DNA from: Aralia elata
Lineage: Eukaryota > Streptophyta > Magnoliopsida > Apiales > Araliaceae
Direction: 5' to 3'
DNA: 64,000 bases
NCBI GenBank assembly: GCA_034770075.1
Contig: CM068386.1
Span: forward strand, 44,925,990 to 44,989,989
Shown: positions 21,594 to 33,123 of the stretch, in pieces
Position numbering within the stretch: the stretch's first letter is position 1
Layout of the letters: the number at the start of each line of letters is the position of its first letter
The notes under the pieces: generated by a model
Seen by the model: only the letters and a program-made list of their open reading frames with translations
Told to the model about the DNA's origin: nothing
Database searches by the model: none
Translations under genes and position numbers: made by a program

Positions 21594-21994
21594 TTACTCA
21601 AATAAAAACGGATAATTCGCTTTCATTTTCTCTTCGAGTTCCCACGTAACTTCTTCGACTGCGTGATTCCTCCAGAGAACTTTGACGGAATGGATGGTCT
21701 TGTTTCTCAGCTTCTGTTCCTTTCTATCGAGAATCTGGACATGAACTTCCTCGTACGTTAGTCCTTCTCGACTTGGATTGGTTCATAGGAGATAACGTGC
21801 TTATAGCCTGGTTTATACGGCCGCAACACTGACACATGAAATACGTTGTGAATGTGCTCAAGTTCAGGAGGTAACGCTACCTCGTACGCCACCTCGCCGA
21901 TTCGCCTCAAAATCTCGAATGGTCCTATGAACCTAGGGCTCAATTTGCCCTTCTTCCCAAACCGGATCTTTCCTTTCCAAGGAGATACCTTCAA
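21594..21994 (-). pseudogene. Tekay-type pol: integrase C-terminal domain and chromodomain
   Basis: The first part (21994-21758) has VSPWKGKIRFGKKGKLSPRF, IGPFEIL and HNVFHVSVLRPY, the GPF/GPY region of chromovirus integrase. A one-base loss near 21765 creates a stop after VEKD. In the adjoining frame a chromodomain follows, with VKVLWRNHAVEEVTWELEE, ending at a TAA at 21594-21596. The aromatic and acidic positions typical of chromodomains are present. Such a domain directs insertion to marked chromatin. Confidence 0.85.
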
Positions 21995-22027
21995 AAATAC
22001 AAAGCTACCAACTTCAAAGTCCCGCTT

Positions 22028-22633
22028 CTAACGATGTAAGTCGGCATATTTCTTCTGGCGATCTTGAGCTGCTACCAGCCGGTTTCTAATCAGCCGCACG
22101 ATGTCTGTAGTCTGCTGCACCATTTCTGGTCCCAGCAATCTTCGCTCCCCGACCTCGTCCCAACACATCGGGGTTCGACATTTCCTTCCATATAGCGTTT
22201 CGTACGGTGGCATGCCGATACTGGCGTGATAGCTATTGTTGTAAGCAAACTCCACCAGTAGCAAATGGTCATCCCAGCTGCCCTTTAAATCCATCACGAC
22301 TGCCCGAAGCATATCTTCTAGGGTCTGAATCGTTCGCTCGCTCTGGCCGTCGGTTTGAGGATGATACGTTGTACTCAACCTCAACTGCGTCCCCATTCTT
22401 GCCTGCAGACTTTTCCAAAAATTCGACGTGAAGCGCGGATCTCTATCAGATACAATTGATACCGGCACTCCATGTCTTGACACTATCTCTTTCACATAAA
22501 GCTTTACTAATTGCTCCAGATTGTACCATATCTTGATTGGTAAAAAATGAGCAGACTTGGTTAGACGATCCACGATTACCCAGATAGCGTCTAAACCCTT
22601 ATGAGTTAGTGGTAGTCCCACCACAAAGTCCAT
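22028..22633 (-). pseudogene. Tekay-type pol: integrase catalytic core
   Basis: MDFVVGLPLT carries the first catalytic Asp (residue 2), VSDRDPRF the second (63) and DGQSERTIQTLEDMLR the Glu (99), giving D,D(35)E spacing. ETLYGRKCRTPMCWDEVGE and the AQDRQKKYAD end are typical of Del/Tekay. The same phase continues on both sides through single stops: TAA just upstream (where LLxPLEIPEW is expected) and TAG at about 22027. Both look like point nonsense changes. Confidence 0.88.
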
Positions 22634-22672
22634 TGTGATGTGCTCCCACTTCCACTCCGGAATCTCTAACGG

Positions 22673-23458
22673 TTAAAGTAATCCGCTCGGTTGTTGGTGT
22701 TCTGCTTTAATCCGTTGGCACGTCAGACATCGGCTGACGCACTCTGCCATTTCGCGTTTCATATTCGGCCACCAAAAATTTCGTCGCAAATCCTGGTACA
22801 TCTTTGTGCTTCCAGGATGTACTGAGTACTTCGTGCTGTGAGCTTCCTGAAGGATTTCTTCCCTCAATTCCAGATCCAACGGTACCCAAACTCTCCCTTC
22901 AAATCTTAGCAATCCAGTGCTATCAATCTTATACTTAAGCTCCTCGCCTTCGGCAATTCGTTTCTTTATTGCATCACAATCCTCATCCTTTTTTTGAGCC
23001 TCCTTAATCTGATCCAACAGGGTCGGGCTCGCTGTTACTGTAAACAGTTTCCCATCCGTCTCCATCGGATACTTAACTTCCAATTCCAGACGTTCGAACT
23101 CCTTTATCAGCTCTGCCTGAGTTGTAAGCCTCATCAATTTCTCCCTGCCCTTCCTACTCAAGGCATCTGCCACTACGTTTGCTTTGCCCGGATGATACAG
23201 ATTCTCACAGTCATAATCTTTGATCAATTCTAACCATCGGCGCTGCCTCATATTTAGCTCCTTCTGAGTGAAGATATATTTCAGACTCTTGTGATCTGTA
23301 TATATCTCGCACCTTTCCCCATATAAGTAGTGCCTCCAAATCTTCAAGGCGAACACTACTGCTGCTAACTCCAGATCATGAGTCGGGTATCCCTTCTCAT
23401 AGTCCTTTAGCTGACGTGAAGCGTACGCAATGACTTGCCATACTGCATTAGTACACAA
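22673..23458 (-). pseudogene. Tekay-type pol: RNase H C-terminal part and integrase zinc finger
   Basis: Carries YASRQLKDYEKGYPTHDLEL, RHYLYGERCEIYTDHKSLKY, MRQRRWLELIKDYDC and KANVVADALSRK (RNase H and tether), then HSTKYSVHPGSTKMYQDLRR, FWWPNMKREMAECVSRCLTC (HHCC zinc finger). The upstream boundary is a frameshift in the region of 23407-23458, just after the Asp of YSDASHKGLG. Confidence 0.85.
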
Positions 23459-23817
23459 CCAAGACCCTTGTGTGACGCATCACTGTAAACAACAAAACCT
23501 CCAGTGTCGTCCGATAAAGCCAACACTGGTGCTTGGCTAAGTCTCTTCTTCAGCTCCATGAAACTCTCCTCGCACTTCTCCGTCCAAACGAACTTTACCG
23601 TCTTTCTGGTTAGATTGGTCAATGGTAATGCTATCTTCGAGAAATCCTGGATGAATCTCCGATAATATCCCGCTAACCCTAGGAAACTTCTGATCTCCGT
23701 TGGCGTCTTCGGCTGCTCCCAGTTGATAATGGCTTCCACCTTTGCTGGGTCTACCGAAACACCATTCCGGTCAATGACGTGACCTAGAAACTGCACCCTT
23801 GCAACCAAAAATCGCAC
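23407..23817 (-). pseudogene. Tekay-type pol: RT thumb/connection and start of RNase H
   Basis: Contains VQFLGHVIDRNGVSVDPAKV, FLGLAGYYRRFIQDFSKIA and VYSDASHKGLGCVL (first RNase H Asp). It is joined to the RT segment upstream by a frameshift at about 23784-23817. Confidence 0.85.
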
Positions 23818-24310
23818 TTTGAAAACTTCGCGTACAGCTTCTCCCTTCTTAATGCCTTTAAAGCAATCCTTAGATGTTCAGCATGTTCTTCCTCTGACAT
23901 TAAATACACCAAGATGTCATCGATGAATACTACCACGAACTTGTCCAAGTACTGCTTGAACACTCTGTTCATCATATCCATGAATATTGCTGGCGCATTT
24001 GTCAGCCCAAACGACATCACCAAAAACTCAAAGTGCCCATATCGAGTTTTGAATGCTGTCTTTGGAATATCCTCCCGCCTCACCTTTAGTTGGTGATATT
24101 CCGTTCTCAAGTCAATCTTTGAAAAGTATTTTGCTCCCTTCAATTGATCAAACAAATCATCAATTATGGGCAGCGAATACTTGTTCTTAATCGTAACCTT
24201 GTTCAATTCCCTGTAGTCGATACTGAGCCTTAACGATCCATCCTTCTTCTTTACGAATAGAACTGGCGCTCCCCACGGAGATACACTCGGACGAATATAC
24301 CCTTCTTAAC
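23784..24310 (-). pseudogene. Tekay-type pol: RT palm and fingers (N-terminus deleted)
   Basis: From the N-terminal side: SVSPWGAPVLFVKKKDGS, IDYRELNKVTIKNKY, YFSKIDLRTEYHQLKV, FEFLVMSFGLTNAPAIFMDM and the FIDDILVY box. The open phase extends upstream of the first ATG to about 24310, where it meets gag-derived sequence in another frame. This is the deletion junction: about a third of gag, all protease and the RT start are missing. Confidence 0.85.
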
Positions 24311-25111
24311 CTCTCTTCCAGACTTGTTGCCTCCGCAAGATTGGCTATCGATCCCTTTCCTTTTATTCGGGTTATTTCCCCCCACGGCTACCTTCCTTGT
24401 GACCATCATAGCTTTTCTAATCTTGGTTGTGCTTTGTCAACGCTTCATTTCCTCATCGGCAATGATTGCTTCCTTAAGTAACGTAGGAAATGTGTTGATC
24501 TGCAAAACCACAACCTTACTATACGCCCAGGGCTTCAACCCTTGTTCAAATCTATTCGCTCGCCTAGCTCCGATGTCCACTTGGTGTGGAGCAAACCTAG
24601 CTAGTTCGTTAAACTTCGTTGCATACTCTGCTACCAACATATCATCTTGCTTCAGTTCCAAGAACTTTATCTCCATACTTGCCTGCGTGCTTTCTAGAAA
24701 GTAATTTTCGAAAAACAGCTCCTTAAAACGAGTCCACGCAGTTGTGCCTTCCCCAGCTCGGCTTCTATTCGCCTTCCACCAGTAATTTGACTCACCCTTC
24801 CTCATGAAAGTGGCAAACGAAGTCTTTTGTTTCTCGATCACTCTTGCGACTTTGAAAACTTTTTCCATTTCTTCTACCCATGTCTGGGCTTCACTCGAAT
24901 CCGTATTCCCACGAAACTCCGGTGGTCCTAGTAATTTGAAACCCGTAAAGTTCGCCATGTGACTTCATGGCCAAACAACCGCAATGGCTGGTCTGCCTTG
25001 CATCGTTTCCTCTAACAAGTTCGCAAAGGTCCTCTTGGGGTCAGTCTGACCCTCCTCGTTATTCACTAACTCTTCCACCCTCGTGTATCGGGGTTGTCTC
25101 CTTGACGGCAT
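24303..25111 (-). pseudogene. Tekay-type gag (capsid region), truncated
   Basis: Likely start is the ATG at 25111 (MPSRRQPRYTRVEELVN). A stop after AIAVVWP (about 24964) separates it from MANFTGFKLLGPPEF. The retrotransposon gag core follows: AQTWVEEMEKVF, NYWWKANRS, WTRFKELFFENYFL, FLELKQDDMLVAEYATKF and NELARFAP. The C-terminal linker continues to about 24303 in another frame; the CCHC zinc knuckle that should come next is absent. Confidence 0.85.
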
Positions 25112-26484
25112 TATTTGTTCTAAACAAAACCTTACATAAATCCTTCTTGTTTTACACATCATGCAAAATTCTACTAATGTTATCATTTAAGAGTCAAGGC
25201 ACAAATCGATCACAATCAATCATGTAATAATAATACCACATTTATAGTCATACACCCCTTAGTGTGTCAATCACTTATAATTTCGGCATATTCCTATAAA
25301 TGTTAACTATCCCATTAAGACACAAAAGATGGGATTAATAAGAACTGTATTACCCTAGATCTGAAAAGTGGGGATGTATCATCATCATATCACCTCAAGG
25401 CATCTTTAATAAGTACTAATAAGCTCATCTTAGTACCTCGTACTACTTACATCATATAGCATTCCTGATATCCACTTATCCCTCTGTTACTAACAACAAG
25501 ATGGGATTCACATAACTACTCCACAACTTACACAAAGTTGGGACTTACAACAGATATACTGCTAGTTGTACAAAAACTGAGATTCACATTTCTTACATGC
25601 ATAGATATACTAGTACATATACATTGACCACTATTCTTCATTCATTACGACTCACAAAGGTCTTATAACTCTCAGACTTAACCTTTCTTTTTTTCATTTC
25701 CTCCATCTATTCCTTATATCGGGCTCCAATTGATCCTCCTTAGGGATTTCCATTATCTCATTATTCAGTTCCATCTCTAGATACTTTTTCCAGATCAGAC
25801 ACTAAATCTACCCTTAGTTCATTTCTTATAATCTCTCCGTTGTCTCTCCTTTCTAATCATCAAAACAATCTAAATTGCCATTAGTCATCTCTTAAATTTT
25901 TTTTTTTTTGCATATAACATCATTCATCTCAATACTCTCAACTTTTGCTTAACAACTGTATATGAGTCCATTACCTTTGTCTCACCTGGCATTCTACAAT
26001 AAAGCTTAATAACTTAACTAACACTTCAAAATATCGATATATTCATTATTTATCGAATCAATCATTTCCTTCTTGCAAATCTTAACCCAACAGATTCTAA
26101 GGTACCCTCTTTTCATCACAAAGAAACTCCATACAACATCACTCCAATATCCTATCTAATGAATAGTCACAAAAATTGATCATTAGCCATAGAATTGATC
26201 AATAGCATCAAATGATTAATCCAATTACCTCGAATATCTATAACTCCAGTTTACAATGGATCGTCCATACTTAATGGTCTTCACTTTACCATATTATCTC
26301 ATCAATACACATTCCTCAAATTATCCACAAGCTTAATAACACCAACGTATGATCCAAATCCTCAATTCTAAGATCATAATAAATTTCTACCCAAAAATAA
26401 CTCTATATGAGTTCTATCCCCTTTTATTCCTCTACATTCTCTCAAGTTATAGCCTAAGGACTCTTTCTCCTAAGGGTTATAACC
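25112..26484 (-). other. Leader (5' untranslated) region of the Tekay-type element
   Basis: About 1.4 kb between PBS and gag; AT-rich with no supported ORF. Nothing else recognised. Confidence 0.5.
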
Positions 26485-26488
26485 TATA

Positions 26489-26500
26489 GCTTTGATACCA
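26489..26500 (-). promoter_or_regulatory. Primer binding site, initiator methionine tRNA
   Basis: The minus strand reads TGGTATCAAAGC, three bases after the 5' LTR end, matching the initiator-Met PBS (TGGTATCAGAGC) at 11 of 12 positions. Confidence 0.85.
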
Positions 26501-26503
26501 ACC

Positions 26504-29500
26504 TGTGACACCCCCAAATCCGGGTTTCCTAACCTCGAATTCGGTGTTCACGATTCTCAACAACAAACATACTTTCTAACTAAATGCGGAATAATAATCA
26601 TACAAAAACTATCGAAATAATAATAAAGTCTTACAACATGGTCCCAAGGTTCTTTAACCTTAACTTAAAAACATACCCTTAATACAATAAGAGTTCACAT
26701 AACCAAGTAACATTTTCAGATAACTAATACATAAGCCCTATCAGGCAACTATTCTTGCACCTTCCCTTTTCCTTTGTCCCCTTTTGACGTTTCTACCTTA
26801 GCTGAAATAAAAATCATGATATAGCAAGGGTAAGCAACTAGTTTCCTTAGCAAGTTTATACACAAGGGAGATATATCATGAATAGAAGGAAGTTTCGCTT
26901 TCAATGTTCAACGACAGTATAAAATTGTGAAGAACATGAATTAATAGTCAACAGTTGAATATTCGAACAATTGAATTTCAATTACTGAGTGGTTGGAAAT
27001 AACCATAGACATTTGCCAAGGTTCTCAGCATTTAAACTGGACCTCTTAATATGTTTTGGTAATCAAGGGGGTCAGCCTTTCATACCCCGTGATTTATGCA
27101 TAAACACTTAATAACCAACATTGATATCATGCCTTAATCAAATTTATCCTTTTCTCAGCCAAGAGTCCTTACCATAACAATTTAATAAGAACAACTTTTA
27201 AAATACATTTGATTTCACAAATTTAGACATGCTGGATCTAGCTGATACAAATAGCATAGATCTACCTCATAAATAGTTCATGCTTGAAAGAACTTTAATC
27301 TAATTCACAGTTCAATAACAATAGAATAGGAATTCAATTGCATAAGGTGCGAATCTCAATAATCAACAATAATTATTCACTAACATGCTTCGAAAATAAT
27401 AACTCAAGTTTGAGTTAGGGAACTTGCCTGTCTGCTCAGCTACAAATAATTCTATCTTTAACTAATTGGCCTTGAAGAACCTAACATTGGTAACGTCGAT
27501 CTATCAATTAGTACTGCGTAGTTGTATATCAATACGCTTACTTATGCTATTTATTTAACAATTAAACAAATCACATAGCACACATAAGTTAATCGTAACT
27601 CATATAAGACACTTAATTGATCTTTAGGTTGATGGTTTAATTAATTAACAATGTTTCCCTTAAGTGATAAACACTTATTAAATCCTTAAACAATTAATAA
27701 TAATTGTTCAATTAATTAACATCACTTTTTCTTAAGTAATATTCATTTATTAAACCCTTAAACAATTAATTATAATTGTTTAATCACTGAGTTATTTAAA
27801 CTCTCTTTATTTTATTAACTCTATCTTTATTTAATTACTATTAAATAGTAATTAATTAATTATCTTTAGTTATTATTATTAATGGTAATTAATAACTAAT
27901 TATGTTCACTTACTATTTAATTATCAATTAAATAATAATCGAATTATAAATTTTAATTGTCTTTAATTATTATTTAAGATTAAATAATAATTAATTAGGT
28001 TTGTTTATTATTTAAAGTTAATCAAACAATAAATAATTAATTAGTGCGTAACAATTATCTTTAGTTATTATTTAATAATAAATAATAGCTAATTAGATTT
28101 ATTTATTATTTAAAGTTAATTAAATAATAAATAATTAATTAGTAAATATGAATTATCTTTAGTTATTATTTAATAATAAATAACTAATTAGGTTTATTTA
28201 TTATTTAAAATTAATCAAATAATAAATAATTAATTTACAATTCTTAATTATCCTTAATCATTGTTTAAAATAAATAAACAATAATTAATTTATTATATAT
28301 GAAAAATATAATAGCATATCCCAGAATTAAATTTTATAAGGCTCTTATTTTATTTATTATTATTTATAAATAATAATAATGATAATAAGGTTTAGTATTT
28401 AAATTTAATTAAAAATAAATCTTGATGGCACATCTGTAATTAAAACGAAGTTTGGGCGGAGGGGCATAGCCATAATTTCCCGCCTGCTCGCCTGCCCGCG
28501 CATTGCGCGTGAGTCTCCCTGCCTGGCCAAAACGACGCCGTTTGGCGCCCGGACTCAACAGACTGGCGTGCCATGCGCGGCCAGCCCATTCTCAAACCAG
28601 GCGCGCGCCATGCGCGGCCTGCCTTAGCCCAACCAACCAGCAGCCTTCCAGGGAGTTTCGGTCGGTTCCTTCCTTTTCTTCTCCACCAAATGAGTTCTAA
28701 TACCAACAAGAATGTTTTAAATCTCCAAAATAAATTCCAAAAAAAATTTCCTATGACCAAGAAAAATATTCCTAATATTACAATAAAATATTTATGACTT
28801 AAATCAATATTTTCCACCCATAAATATTATACTCCAATAATTAATATTACTCCCATGTCTTAGCATACAAACCCACCAAAACATGTTACAAAAATTTTTA
28901 AAACCTATATATGCTATCAATAAGGCATACAAGACCAAGATCTCTACTTATATAGCTTTTAAACCACATTTGATAAACATATTTTTGCAATAATATAGAT
29001 CTAGCAAAATAAAACTTAGATCTAGCAAAATAAAACATAGATCTATACACATTTCATTCCTTCCATAAGCATCAACAATAAACATAAAAATGTAATCCCA
29101 ACACAACAACTAGGGTTTGAAGAAATGAAGATCCATACCTAAATTTTGAACACCACCTCCTCTTTAATTTTCCTCTCAAATATTTCTCACAAGTGTTTAA
29201 GCTCCACCCGAGAATGGGTTTCTTCCTTAGCTCTCTCTCAAGCTCACAAACTCTCTATACTTGGTGAATAATAAATGAACCAACCCCTACTATCATTGGT
29301 GATGGGTCCTATTTATAGGAAAGTAGAGACCATGGGCAAAATAGTCATTAATCATAACTAGGCAAGGGCAATTTGATCAATTTATCAATAATAGGAAGCT
29401 TCCTAGCAACTTCCTCAAGGGTATTTTAATCATTACCTAACTTCTTTTAAGGTTAAAATAGTCTTTTTCGCAAAATCTTAATTATCCTTTAGTTATTAAC

Positions 29501-29873
29501 CATTCTTCATTGGTTATTAGACATTGGTTATTATCTTGCCATAATTACATTGTTTAAACACAATGGTTATTATCCCGCCATAATTACATTGATTATTAAC
29601 CACTTGGATATACAATGGTTATTGCCCCTTCATAATTACCTTGGTTATTAACCACTCTTGGCCATTTTAGCCATTACACACCAATTCCTACACTTGACTC
29701 ACATATGGTTATTTCTTAACCATAGTTATATCATACCTGCCAACACAAGTATAGACACATCTTATACATCTCCCACCAATTAACCCAAGTTGGTTTAAAT
29801 AGAACACAACGTTAACTCATTAAATTAAATTATATTTAATTAATAAGGACGTTCAAAATTCACGGGCATTACA
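26504..29873 (-). mobile_element. 5' LTR of the Tekay-type element (3370 bp)
   Basis: Collinear with the LTR at 18182-21545 and about one to two per cent different by eye, mostly transitions plus a six-base indel in the GC island near 28605. The promoter TATA lies at about 29304-29320, giving U3 of roughly 0.6 kb and a very long R-U5 (about 2.8 kb) containing the AT-rich tandem units and the GC island. Confidence 0.9.
29304..29320 (-). promoter_or_regulatory. TATA box of the Tekay-type 5' LTR
   Basis: The minus strand reads TCCTATAAATAGGACCC, a strong plant TATA context; the same site is at about 20990 in the 3' LTR. Transcription would start about 30 bases downstream, near 29275. Confidence 0.6.
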
Positions 29874-29878
29874 TATCA

Positions 29879-30671
29879 CACCGCACCTTAGCTCTGTCCT
29901 CCCCATAATATAACATGCAATCCTTCTCACAAGCATCGATCTTCTCACACCCCAGATTCAACCCTTTTACCATCTTCTTCAATTCATAGTAATTCGCGGG
30001 CAGCGTATGATCAGCGGTAAGAACTCGCTGATAATAGCAAGCAAATCATTGAAACCTCGCTCACTACAGTCATGCTCATTCTTGAAGTGTAAAAGTTTCG
30101 TCACTGCAGATAGCTTGGTGTGCTTATCATTTTCAGGATACAGTGGGACCCCCGATTCAGATAGCATCTTGTAAAAGGCAGCAACTGTATCATTTGGCAC
30201 ATGCTAAGCACTACTTGCTGAATGCTCATTTTCAGCCCAGTCAATATTGGTAGGGCCATAAGCATCGACCAACATCTCCACGGCATCATAGTTATCGGCG
30301 TATGAATCCCGTTGAATTGGTTGGTTTACAGTACTGTCAGCCACTTCTCTCAACTCATGTGATTCCCCGTGATGAATCCATACCGAATACCCATCCACAA
30401 ACCCGCGTGAAAACAAGTCAAATTTAACTTCGTCGGCTTTCTTCCAGATCATGTTTTTACACTTAAGACACGGGCATGTCATCTTTCCGTTCGGATCATC
30501 AGCATGTTCTATTGCTTTGTTCATAAAATTACATACCCCATCATGGTACACATCAACTAATCTCCTCCCATCAACCCGTATCCTTCGGTACATCCAAATC
30601 CGATCCATTGACATCTTTAATTGAAAAAAAAATAGAAAGGGCATATTGATGTATATACGTGGTCCATGCAT
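29879..30671 (-). pseudogene. CACTA-1 transposase, N-terminal part with transposase-associated domain
   Basis: The minus-strand frame 30671-30204 has RIWMYRRIRVDG, GVCNFMNKAIEHADDPNGKM, TCPCLKCKNMIWKKADEVKF and FSRGFVDGYSVWIHHGE. This is the transposase-associated zinc-binding domain at the start of TNP2 genes. A TAG at about 30201 replaces the Gln seen in CACTA-2. The same phase then reads NDTVAAFYKMLSESGVPLY, and a frameshift near 30010 precedes YYELKKMVKGLNLG. The piece ends at the Tekay target duplication. Confidence 0.88.
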
Positions 30672-33100
30672 GATTTTCTATTAGACAATATGACCACTCT
30701 ATAAGGGTTAGGCTTCTATCCCGTTCCTGGATGCGTCTCCTCACTAGTGCCAACACCTTGAGCACATTTCTTCTGTTTCAAGAAAATTTCAGTAATACCT
30801 CCCCACGGTCTCCAAGTACACGAAATAGACCAAGACAACTTAGTCTAAGTATGCACTCGGAGAACATGTAGAGACTCTAGGCGAAAAATCCTCTTCTCAG
30901 AAACAAACGTACTAAAAACATTTGGCACCGGCCTAAGTGAGAGACATAACATCCAGTAACAGTCCCAGACTAGGGACTATTCAACATTCACTCCTATTGA
31001 GTAAATGTCGAACGTGTTTCTAAGCTCCTAATTATTATACTACATACACAAGTATATATGCAGGTTATTGTAATTCTGGAAAACTAAATAAATGCTACTT
31101 CGTTTATTTTTCCAATGATAAACTAAGTAAATGCTACTCAGTTTATGAGAACTATTATTTAAATATATTATACTATTTTTACATTACTATTTTTTATTAT
31201 ATTATATTATTTAACTTCATAAATTTAATTTAATATTATTTTATTTTCTTTATTTTTTTTATTTTTTATGTTATATTAATTAATTAATTATATTTTATAT
31301 TATTTTATTTTAATTTTCATTATATTATATTATATTATATTATATTATATTAATCTTTTTAATTTATTTAGTCTATTAAGTTAAATTTAATTTATGAATT
31401 AAATTAATTTATTTTAATTATTAAATGTAATTTTATTCTTATCTAATTTATAATATTTATTTTATTTTATTAAATTCAATTTTATTCGGATCTAATTTAT
31501 TTTATTTATTTTATTTTTTGTATTTTGTATTTTTCATTATATTATACTAAATTATATTATATTATTATTTTTAATTTATTTAGTCTATTAAATTTATTTT
31601 AAGTTATTAATTAAATTAATTTATTTAATTTATTAAATTAATTTTATTCTTATCTAATTTATTTTATTTTATTAAATTTAATTTTATTCGAATCTAATTT
31701 TTTTTTATTTTTTACTTAATTTTTCATTATATTATATTATATTATATTATATTATTATTTTTTATTTTATTTAGTTTATTAAATTAAATTAAATTTATTT
31801 TATTAATTAAATTAAATTAAATTTATTTTATTTATTAAATGTAATTTTATTCTTATCTAATTGATTTTATTTATTTTATTTTATTTTGATCTAATTTATT
31901 TTATTTTATTTTAATTTATTTTATTTTATTCATTTTATCCGAATTATCTTATTTTATCTTAGGTCATTTAATTTTATAATTTTATATTATATTATCTTAT
32001 ATTATACTATTTAAAATTAGTTTATATTATTATATTATTTAATTTAGTAATGCAAAACTAAGTAAATGCTACTTAGTTTATTTCAATATTGGGAAACTAA
32101 GTCAAATACATAAATAAAATAAAGTAGGATCCACAAATTTTGCAATTAAAGAATTTTGGTAGAAATTTCGTTGGGAATTCCGTCGGAAATAAGAAATATC
32201 TCATTTTTATCAGAATCTAACATCTAACATGTATAAACAACATACAAATTATTCCATAAATCAAAAAGGAACACAAATTGAATCTGATTCATACACTGAT
32301 AGAACAACAACAAAATAATTCCAATTTCAAAAAATATAATCCCAACAGCTTGTCAAAAATTAGCAGATTAATTCCATGTTTCTTAATTCCAACAATTTGT
32401 CAAAAGTTAGGAGTTTCCAAATTTCAACAACAATAATTAATGTAACAATAATTCCATACGCAAACCAAAACTCAAACCAGTCTGCTCCAAGATGCATAAG
32501 TATTGTATTCCTAATTTCAGCAATCTAATGTATAATATCTCAATATTTAAAAACTAAATAAAAAAAATTAGAACACAAACCTTGGTACAAATGGAGATAT
32601 AGGAGGAGAAAGACTAAAGAAGGAGAGGTTCACTGGATTTTTTTTGTCACCAGAAGAATAGATTCGTCGGAGGGCCCTGGTGTCGGAGGTTCGCTGTCGG
32701 GCTTGATTCGTCGGAGGTTCAGAGGAGGTGAGTAGTGAGGTTGAGCGACAGAGAGAAGAGAGAGTTGAGCGACAGAGAGAGAGAGAGAAAATAGCAGCGG
32801 CGACTCGGGGGAAATGAAGAAGAATTAGGTTTTATAAGATAGTTTCGACGGAATTTCCGTCAAATAATTTTCTCGTAATTATGTTATTTTCGACGGAACT
32901 TTCGTCACAAATAGATACCTTTCCGTCGTGAATAGAGTTGGCGCTGGCGGGAATGTTAGCGCCAAAAAGCTAATAGCATTTCCGACGAAATTCCGTCGAA
33001 CTTAAGTTAATTACGAGGGAATTAAATTCGACGAAATATTCCGTCGGAAGTAACGTACTTCCGAGGAAATATATTTCGTCGGAGTTAATTTCGTCGGAAT
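30672..33100. other. CACTA-1 non-coding 5' region: conserved leader, hairpin motif, AT-rich block, subterminal repeats
   Basis: 30780-31030 is a conserved leader shared with CACTA-2 at 55740-56030. At about 31082, 31121 and 32053 lie copies of a hairpin motif with arms AAACTAAGTA and TACTTAGTTT. 31140-32040 is almost pure A/T with three degenerate units of about 200 bases and (TATTA)n runs near 31318-31352. 32830-33100 contains subterminal repeats of TTCCGACGGAA/TTCCGTCGGAA type plus TTGGCGCTGGCGGGAATG. There is no gene. Confidence 0.65.
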
Positions 33101-33120
33101 TGACATATTTTTTTGTAGTG
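33101..33120 (-). repeat. Terminal inverted repeat of CACTA-1 (right end)
   Basis: The minus strand starts CACTACAAAAAAATATGTCA. CACTA-2 begins CACTACAAGAAAAAGATT and ends with CACTAGAAGAAAATGGCC on its minus strand, and the next 150 bases of both right ends align. Confidence 0.85.
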
Positions 33121-33123
33121 AGT

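Larger units (their letters stand above)
18182..29873 (-). mobile_element. Tekay/Del-type chromovirus (Ty3/gypsy), 11.7 kb, complete ends, internally deleted
   Basis: Both LTRs are present (18182-21545 and 26504-29873). The target duplication is TATCA (18177-18181 and 29874-29878). On the minus strand a PBS matching initiator-Met tRNA (TGGTATCAAAGC) follows the 5' LTR and a polypurine tract precedes the 3' LTR. The order is gag, RT, RNase H, integrase, chromodomain. The gag zinc knuckle, protease and RT N-terminus are deleted, and there are several stops and frameshifts, so the copy is non-autonomous. The LTRs differ by roughly one to two per cent by eye, so insertion is recent relative to CACTA-1. 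Confidence 0.92.
13137..33120 (-). mobile_element. CACTA-1 (En/Spm type), right part, interrupted by three LTR-derived insertions
   Basis: The right terminus is CACTACAAAAAAATATGTCA (minus strand, 33120-33101), followed by a candidate 3-base target site AGT (33121-33123). Minus-strand transposase pieces occur at 30671-29879, 18181-18084 and 13982-13137. They align in order with the compact copy CACTA-2 (52984-58457), which lacks the insertions, and this proves the nesting. The left terminus is beyond the window because the Tat element is inserted in the transposase gene. About 2.4 kb of AT-rich 5' sequence separates the transposase start from the terminus. Confidence 0.85.

Noticed and set aside
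31140..32060. AT-rich block as a scaffold attachment region or replication origin
   Set aside because: Composition alone does not support this; it is part of the CACTA-1 5' region and shows degenerate 200-base repeats.
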